Assembly (NCBI GenBank): GCA_022828595.1
Contig: JAKGHH010000001.1
Coordinates: 211,991,848-212,055,847, forward strand
Direction of reading: 5' to 3'
DNA: 64,000 nt
From: Nelumbo lutea
Taxonomy: Eukaryota > Streptophyta > Magnoliopsida > Proteales > Nelumbonaceae
The position numbers and the translations under genes were made by a program. Shown in pieces: positions 56,949-64,000 of this stretch. Under the pieces are notes generated by a model. The model had not been told where the DNA came from. It was given only the letters and a program-made list of their open reading frames with translations, and did no database searches. How positions within the stretch are numbered: position 1 is the stretch's first letter; the number at the start of each line of letters is the position of its first letter.

Positions 56949-58904
56949 CGTGCATGATTTTGTCTCCAGCCAATCCAAGCTCGATTGATTCAAGGTATCA
57001 GCTAGCTTGCTGGTAAAGTGGTAAAGTCATTAAGGTCTCTTTTGATGAGGTTTCAATACTGTAATTTGGTACGTGAGGTTATTTTTAAAAGTTAAATTGG
57101 ATAGATAGAAATAGAAGCGTCTTTTGTCATTGAGTGAGAAGGGTTTTCTCGTTATTACACATTTCGTTTTTGTTATCAACTTAAAAGTCAATGTTGTAAG
57201 CATGTTTAATGGACACTTGGAATTTTTTTTTTTTTTTTTTTTTGACACCTATCCCTTAAACTCTCAGCCTATCCTTCAAAAAGATTAAAGATCACTTTTG
57301 CCAGTTATAATATTTATCAAGTGTTCATTCAACATCACGATATTATAAAACTTTTCTATACGACATATATCGTATTTTTACAACATAAATCATCAATGTG
57401 GGTCCATCCAAATCACATACTCGACCAAGAGCTTCCCAATCTTCTATCCATGTTCAAGCCTCAAGGGTCAAGGTTGCAATATTTTAATTTAAATACAAAA
57501 AAGAAAGATTTAATATCGAAGGAAATTTTATTTTGGCCCCAACATACAAAGAGCTGACTTTTTGGATACCTTTAGCCTAAGCTGCAAATGATTGTTCGAA
57601 TATGAATCTTAAATTTTAGGCAAGATCTATGGTGCATCTACTATAGTGTGCACCAAAGAATGTGTATCAATGATAAAATGACGCATCACAATTGACATCT
57701 TTAACATTGTTAAAATTTATGATAAGTGCACTTTGTAAAACGTGCATGAATCAATAAAAAGTAAGTAATCTATGTAATATCTTTATCGTGATTGGTTGAA
57801 ATTTTGTAGCAAATATTAGTGAAGGCCCCATACTTGGACTCTAAATTTTATGTCATAAGGGAATGGAAACGTGAGTAACATGTTTGTGATCTTTGATCGC
57901 CTCGATGCAGCCTAGGCTTACCGGATGGGTGACCAAAGTGAGTCACACAACAAGGTTTTGCAAGAAAAGAATAGATAATCCAGCAAAGAAAGACAAAGGT
58001 AAGGAGGGAATGCTTCTTTTCATAATGGATACTATACCATGTCATGTAGCCATATATTATGAAGAGAGGTTTAAGGTTCACTCAAACATGAATGAAAAGA
58101 ATTCAAACAAAAAATAAATGTGCAGCTCTTTTATCCATCGTGAGAAGGAGCATTTTCTCATAGCAAAAGTTTAGCATATTTATATATTCCTTTAGTTATT
58201 CTTAATCTCTATTTTTATATTCATATGAACGTTTCGGGATTAAAGTATAAAAACCTATTCAGGGACTTCACCTAACAGTTTAAGCTTTTAAATTGAACAA
58301 GTTTCTTTACAATATTGTACCGAAATTTATTTGACCAAGTGGTCTAGTGTGACCCTTCTTGCCTCCATAATTATCTGAAATTATAATACATAATTTTCAA
58401 TATCTTTAACTAAAAATCAGTAACTGAAAATTTCAGAATTACTAATAATAATTTATCGATAAATATTAAAATGAATTTGTTAATAAATTTGTTATCTATA
58501 GTTATAGTGAATATTTTTCTAATTTTCAATAATCATTAATGATTAGTAATGATAAATAATAAATTTAATAATAGTGGCAATGATTTAATAACAAAAAGTA
58601 ATTAAGAGATAATAAATGATTAACAATGATTTACTAATTTATTATCAATATTTAAAAGTTAATAAATATATAATAAATATCATATATTATTAATCTAGTT
58701 CGACTGGACCGGTTCTAAAAACGAACCAGAGCGGTGTGATAATAACTATAGTAATAATTGATGAATGTATAGTGACAATTAGTTAACAATAAAAATATGT
58801 TAATTATTAAAACGCCTAGACTAGAGTGCTCATTGAATAACAAAATTAATGTAATTAAACAAATTTTCATAATTATCAAATTACTGAAATAAAAAATAAT
58901 GAAT
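56949..58904. other. Spacer after the DUF247 gene
   Basis: Contains a poly-T run (57224-57242) and possible MITE fragments at 57620-57860. AT-rich short-word DNA (AATAATCA, TTAATAAT) runs from 58380. A short GC-richer piece at 58698-58735 (GACTGGACCGGTTCTAAAAA) recalls the AACCGGT-type MITE family. No gene was recognised. Confidence 0.4.
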
Positions 58905-59738
58905 AAAAATTAATTTTAACAAAAAATATTGAATAAAAAAAGTGATTTTAATAACTACGATCATTATTCTTTAATTATCAGTGATTTAAATTGTCAAGAA
59001 TTTCTATGGGACAACAATAATTGTTATTATTATGTAAGTATCATTTTTAAAATTATTGTAATTACTAATATTATTTAATAACAATTATTATTATTATCCA
59101 ACAATACTTGTTATTATTATAGATTTTCTTATTAAAAAGAGAAATTCGAAATAGTATAATTATAATTTCAGTTTTAAAATTAGTGCTATTTTTATTCATT
59201 TATCAATAATACCACCAAAAGGTACTTTTATTTTTATTTTCTTTTGATTAAATGTATTTAAATGAACATTAGGGTCAACATTGTCATTTTCCACTGTCTT
59301 CTAATAGAAGATTGATTAAATGCATTGAAAATTATAAATGATGTTTTAGTAAAATACTAACTATATGATAGACTTTAGTAAATCCATAAAACTATAAAGG
59401 ATGTTTTAGTAAATGATCATTTTTTAGTATAAAATGATTAATGGCATGGGCAACCAACCTTCGGGTGATAATATTTTAAGTCATTTGCCAAATATGGACC
59501 CAATAAAAGTCAAAGTCGTCGCACATGCCGGTGGTCTCATCCATCATAAATATTTGGCCAATGGTTGGCAGAGAGAGGGCCAGCCCTTGTGCACATGGAA
59601 TCGGCATGAATGGTATCGATCAATCCCCCATGGGGACTGTTTAATTGAGTAGTAGTAGTAGTAGTAGTATAGAACTACAATGAACCCCTTCCCCAAATTT
59701 TGGTGGTATAGCAGGATTTGAATACTCTCGTCTTTGTT
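58905..59738. repeat. 834-bp tandem repeat, unit 1
   Basis: It starts AAAAATTAATTTTAAC and repeats at exactly 834 bp in unit 2. It includes AT-rich DNA and then a minus-strand SINE-like body (59430-59738) whose box A end is lost at the junction. A 72-aa frame ('MINGMGNQPSGDNIL...') is open in both units but runs antisense through the SINE, so it is not considered a gene. Confidence 0.9.
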
Positions 59739-60562
59739 AAAAATTAATTTTAACAAAAAATATTGAATAACAAAAGTGATTTTAATAACTACTATCATTA
59801 TTCTTTAATTATCAGTGATTTAAATTGTCAATAATTTCTATGGGACAACAATAATTGTTATTATTATGTAAGTATCATTTTTAAAATTATTGTAATTACT
59901 AATATTATTTAATAACAATTATTATTATTATCCAACAATACTTGTTATTATTATAGATTTTCTTATTAAAAAGAGAATTTCGAAATAGTATAATTATAAT
60001 TTCAGTTTTAAAATTAGTGCTATTTTTATTCATTTATCAATAATACCACCAAAAGGTACTTTTATTTTTATTTTCTTTTGATTAAATGTATTTAAATGAA
60101 AATTAGGGTCAACGTTGTCATTTTCCACTATCTTCTAATAGAAGATTGATTAAATGCATTGAAAATTATAAATGATGTTTTAGTAAAATACTAACTATAT
60201 GATAGATTTTAGTAAATCCATAAAACTATAAAGGATGTTTTAGTAAATGATCATTTTTTAGTATAAAATGATTAATGGCATGGGCAACCAACCTTCGGGT
60301 GATAATATTTTAAGTCATTTGCCAAATATGGACCCAATAAAAGTCAAAGTCGTCGCACATGCTGGTGGTCTCATCCATCATAAATATTTGGCCAGTGGTT
60401 GGCAGAGAGAGGGCCAGCCCTTGTGCACATGGAATCGGCATGAATGGTATCCATCAATCCCCCATGGGGACTGTTTAATTTAGTAGTAGTAGTAGTAGTA
60501 GTACAAAACTACAATGAACCCCTTCCCCAAACTTTGGTGGTATAGCAGGATTTGAATACTCT
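59739..60562. repeat. 834-bp tandem repeat, unit 2
   Basis: Nearly identical to unit 1 with scattered substitutions. (AGT)n differs in length between units. It ends at the start of segmental copy 2. A diverged third relative is at about 23814-24250, upstream of the P450. Confidence 0.9.
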
Positions 60563-60859
60563 CTCAAAATTGCCACATGACAAAAATGAATTAGGTCAAC
60601 CTGTAACCCAAAAATGCAAAAATTGTAAATAAATGCAAAAAATAGTATAAAATTGCTGAAAATGTAAAAAATTATACAAAAATTAAAAAAATATTAAAAA
60701 TACAAAAAATTAAGAACTTTCATAGAAAAAATAGAAAATATGCAAAAAATACTAGAAAATTATAGAGAATGTAGAAAAATACCAAAAATTGCAAAAAAAA
60801 TAAAGAAAATATCAAAAACAATTACAGAAAATTACAGAAAACGAAAAAAAATGCATAAC

Positions 60860-61225
60860 TTTTATAAATGTGTTTTTACAAAAGTAATTTTATGACAATA
60901 CTTCTGTAAAATTTCTTTCATAAAAGTACTTTCGTAAAAGCACTAAAAGTGCTTTTATGCTTCCATAAAAGTATTGTTATATAAGTGCTTTTGTGTAGAA
61001 GTACTTTTGTAAAAGTACTTTCGTAAAAGTGATTTTATGATTTCATAAAAGTGTTTTTGTAAAAGTGCTTTCATGTAAAATTACTTTTGTAAAAGTTCTT
61101 TCATAAAGGTACTTTTATAAAAGTGATTTTATGCTTTTATAAAAGCACTTTCATAATGAGTTTTCATGTAAAAGTGCTTTTGTAAAAGTACTTTTGTAAA
61201 AGTGCTTTTGTATAAAATTGCATGC
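60860..61225. repeat. 14-bp-period palindromic minisatellite, copy 2
   Basis: Same units as 52000-52390, with substitutions and fewer repeats at the right end. Confidence 0.85.
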
Positions 61226-61504
61226 GAACCCAACACACCCTGACCCTAATGGGTTACTCGACCCATATTAAGCCACCAATAGATTAGGTGGATATGGGTG
61301 GGTTCCAAAGTGGGTGGGTTGGGTGGGTCAAAATTGCTAGCCCACTTGTATGTATTTAAACCATATATATTTGTATTACATACAAAAATTAAGAATAATA
61401 AAAATTATTTATTATTATACATATAAAAAATGTTTTTATTTTACATCAAAAAATAAAAATTATAAAAAATATTTAATATATATATTTATATATTTATTTT
61501 TATA

Positions 61505-61512
61505 TGTATATG

Positions 61513-61544
<32 letters not shown>

Positions 61545-61555
61545 TGTATGTATTA
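61505..61555. repeat. (TATG)n microsatellite
   Basis: About nine TATG units preceded by TATATG words. The copy 1 counterpart (52640-52685) is instead a (TA)n run followed by three TATG units. Confidence 0.9.
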
Positions 61556-62186
61556 TACTAGACTCATGAGTCGATCTCACATTTGTCAGACCAGAGTAGG
61601 AGTGAAGTAATGCTTACCAAATTTGAGAAGATGGATAACCTAAAAGCCTTGTTTTGATTGTATAAATGTCCCATAGTTCCCTCATCATTATTATTACAAT
61701 ATTAGGTAATGACCACCCTCTACTAGGTACAAGGCGAATAGGGTGATCATTTTCAACATGGCCCAAGAAAGCAATGTAGCCTGGATTGAAAATTCTGGGT
61801 TGGAATTAGGTTTTGTGTTTAGGTCCACATTTGTTTGTTATTTTATGTTATATTTTATATGTATGCATACTACTATTAAGTGTGAGTAAGAGTGTCAAAG
61901 TTTTGTTTAACTAAAATACCTCAATTTTTGAATTTGGTCACTCTCTAATTGAGAAATCATAAAATATAATTTGAACTACTACATTTCTCTTCATTTAATT
62001 CATTTTCATTAAGTTTTATATATAGGGTATTAACTACCATTACTTCATTTAATTTAAAGAAAAAATAAGTGTGATGAAGAATAATTCTTTTAGTTGATGA
62101 TAGAAATAAAAAACAGATTGAAAACTAACCCAAATATATAATTATTTTCCTGTATGGTGGCAAGCCAATAATCCAATCTTTTATTA

Positions 62187-62236
<50 letters not shown>
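62187..62236. repeat. (AAT)n microsatellite, copy 2
   Basis: About 16 AAT units, an expanded form of 53430-53466. Confidence 0.9.
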
Positions 62237-62237
<1 letters not shown>

Positions 62238-62516
62238 TTAAAAATATGAAAACACACAAAACTATAAAAATATAAAAAAAATCGTAGAAAATATTAGGCA
62301 CGCCTCTAATATTGTATATTCATCATATTAAAAAAAATAAGTGTGACATAAGAATAATTTTTAAATATAGAAATATAAAAAATTATAAAAATCCTCAGAA
62401 ACATATTATTTACTATCATAAATAATTGTCACATACAAAACACGTGCACACTTACTAATTTTATATATAAATATTATAATTTGACACATATAGTACAAAT
62501 TCAAACATGATACCAG

Positions 62517-62547
<31 letters not shown>

Positions 62548-63211
62548 ATAACATATAAATCGGCTTTGTACAAGTAATAACCGATCAGATAGGACCTATC
62601 AAAATTCCGGGGGGTATGATTTCTTTCTGGCGGCCTAGTTTTTTCCTATTTTATATTATATGTTGTATAAAATAAATTTTCATCCACATATAATATCAAA
62701 TATATCATGTATTATATAATTAATATATTTTATACATAAGTCATAAGGCGGTAGGCCTGGAACTCAGGCTGGATTGAACCCTGACCCAAGCTATAACCTT
62801 TTGTCGCAGGTGATAATTCTGGTCCAGGCCTAACCATAACCACCCCTACAACCATGCCTATTATTTTGTTTGAGATTAATCTGATTTTAGATATATACTG
62901 ACATTTTCTTTCCTTACATGGGGCATATCCTCTTAGAACCGAAGTGGAAATTTTTAGCCCACAATAAACCTACATGCATTTTTAGGTCAACAGATGAACT
63001 GATTAATTATTACTTTCATAGTTCATTAAGGTTTCTCTGATTTTTCTGCATTCATCATCTCCTTCTTCTGATGAAGAATGCCTTGTATTGAGGACACAAC
63101 ACTAGCAGAAGGTAGCTCTATTGCATATAAGGCCTTGGTTTAATTTTTATATCATTGAAAAGGAAAATCCCAAATTATATCCCTTCTTTAAAATGTTTTC
63201 ATGTTTGCAGG

Positions 63212-64000
63212 ATGAATATGATTAAGAAAATAGTTACAGAAAGTAGGCATGGAAGTCATAACAACAGCAACGATGAAGCTGATTTCGCTAAAGGGCAACT
63301 TTCTCTGGTTATAATTGGAGGAGATGGAGGGAGAGTAGAGCATGAACCTGCTAAGTCATTGAAGAGCTTGTTAGAGAATCTCAGTTTGAAATCTGATAGC
63401 AATGGTCAAACCAATGAAGACTACTGTACTGATTCTTTTGAGAATGTAGGAAGTAGTAGTGCTTCACTGATAGCTAGAAAGGATAGGACAGGTGATAAAT
63501 ATAGAAATGGAAATGGAGAAGGAAACTCTGAAAATGAATGGAAGATGCTATTGGCTTCTTACAGAGGGGAGAGCAGCCTTGGGTCTCTAAGTAATGTTCG
63601 AGATGTTGAGAGTAGTGTGATTGTAGAAAAAGGACTAAGTGAACATGACTTCCACTGAAATTGAAGAAGAGGGATCCAGCAGACGAAAGCGTTTGGCTAG
63701 AATGGATGGCAGTACTAATTTTGAAGTTGCAGACAGTGTTTTGCTAGCTGCTATCAAGAACAAGGTCGAGCTCAGCTCTGCAAGGTCCACTGACTGTTGT
63801 ATATACAGGGTTCCTAAGACACTTTCGCAAAACCAATGAGAAGGCCTACGTGCCTGAGATAATCTCCATTGGCCCATTTCATCGATGCAAGGAAAAGTTG
63901 GGAGCCATGGAAGAGCATAAACAGTGGTATCTGAAAGCACTTCTCTCCCGTACAACAGACCCAGATAAAATCTTGGACGACTGCATCAAAGCCATGAGAG
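63212..64000 (+). pseudogene. DUF247 gene, copy 2, frameshifted and incomplete in window
   Basis: Nearly identical to 54456-55240. Two single-base insertions separate it from copy 1: an extra T at 63645 (GAACATGACT against GAACAGACT) and an extra T in ACTTTCGC at about 63824. The first shift ends translation after about 148 residues ('GLSEHDFH', stop), before the DUF247 domain. The second does not restore the original frame. The upstream splice acceptor and start codon are intact, so a truncated product is possible. The remaining part lies beyond position 64000. Confidence 0.85.

Larger units (their letters stand above)
51567..60562. repeat. Segmental duplication, copy 1, about 9.0 kb
   Basis: From about 51567 onward the sequence is repeated in direct orientation from about 60563. 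Matching landmarks: A-rich tract (51650/60640), palindromic array (52000/60880), (AAT)n (53430/62187), the run TTCCGGGGGGTATGATTTC (53841/62603) and the DUF247 start codon (54456/63212). Offsets shrink from about 8,980 to 8,756 because of indels. The right end of copy 1 is inferred from the junction in the 'ATACTCTC|TCAAAA' sequence at 60563. Confidence 0.85.
60563..64000. repeat. Segmental duplication, copy 2 (cut by window end)
   Basis: Homologous to copy 1 from 51567. It lacks about 115 bp present in copy 1 at 52694-52815 (a CTCGAGCT/AGCTCGG MITE-like remnant), with TCT at the join. It has a longer poly-A (62517-62544) and lacks one short repeat of 'ACCGATCAGGTAGGACCTAT'. It should extend to roughly 69 kb if it is full length. 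Confidence 0.85.

Noticed and set aside
59434..59652. 72-aa frame conserved in the two 834-bp units ('MINGMGNQPSGDN...')
   Set aside because: Conservation comes from the recent tandem duplication. It runs antisense through a SINE-like element, and the relative at 24.0 kb has lost about 60 bases of it, so there is no sign of protein selection.

Overview
This window is nuclear DNA from a flowering plant, probably a woody eudicot or magnoliid (inference; the species is not resolved). Genes carry GT-AG introns, the spacers are AT-rich, and most of the DNA is transposon-derived: LTR retrotransposons inside one another, hAT-type and Tourist-type MITEs with target-site duplications (TSDs), a SINE-like element and simple repeats. 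Only three protein genes look real: a PEX13-type peroxisomal docking protein (2814-6603, + strand, first exon not located), a nine-exon cytochrome P450 of the CYP87A type (24583-30431, +), and a DUF247/UPF0481 protein (54456-56282, +). The DUF247 gene has a second, frameshifted copy starting at 63212 that runs off the window.

Layout. 1-2813: two hAT-type MITEs and a LINE remnant. 2814-6603: PEX13, with repeats in its large third intron. 6604-16267: MITEs, degenerate tandem arrays, two sister Tourist-like MITEs (the second split by a solo LTR) and AT-rich DNA. 16268-23326: a Tat-lineage Gypsy element with TSD, which keeps integrase and an antisense extra ORF but has lost gag, RT and part of its 5' LTR; a 1.8-kb block matching the end of the Copia element further right sits in that gap. 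23977-24274: a Helitron-like 3' end and a SINE-like element just upstream of the P450. 24583-30431: the P450, its introns loaded with MITEs. 35661-48793: a minus-strand Copia element with matching TSD-like flanks, interrupted by a complete but decayed chromovirus (40461-46044) and by a 1.8-kb LTR-like insertion in its 5' LTR (46351-48173).

51567-64000+: a tandem segmental duplication of about 9 kb. Each copy begins with an A-rich tract and a 14-bp-period palindromic array, then an (AAT)n tract, then the DUF247 gene. Copy 1 ends in a separate 834-bp tandem duplication of a SINE-containing unit. Copy 2 is cut by the window end.

The three genes have no evident functional link. No tRNA, rRNA, CRISPR or operon-like structure was seen. 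I found no clearly new multi-gene system. The most unusual structures are the duplicated DUF247 locus with its palindromic arrays, the paired foldbacks behind the DUF247 gene, the antisense ORF of the Tat element, and the Copia block patched into the Tat element. All coordinates and splice sites were read by eye.
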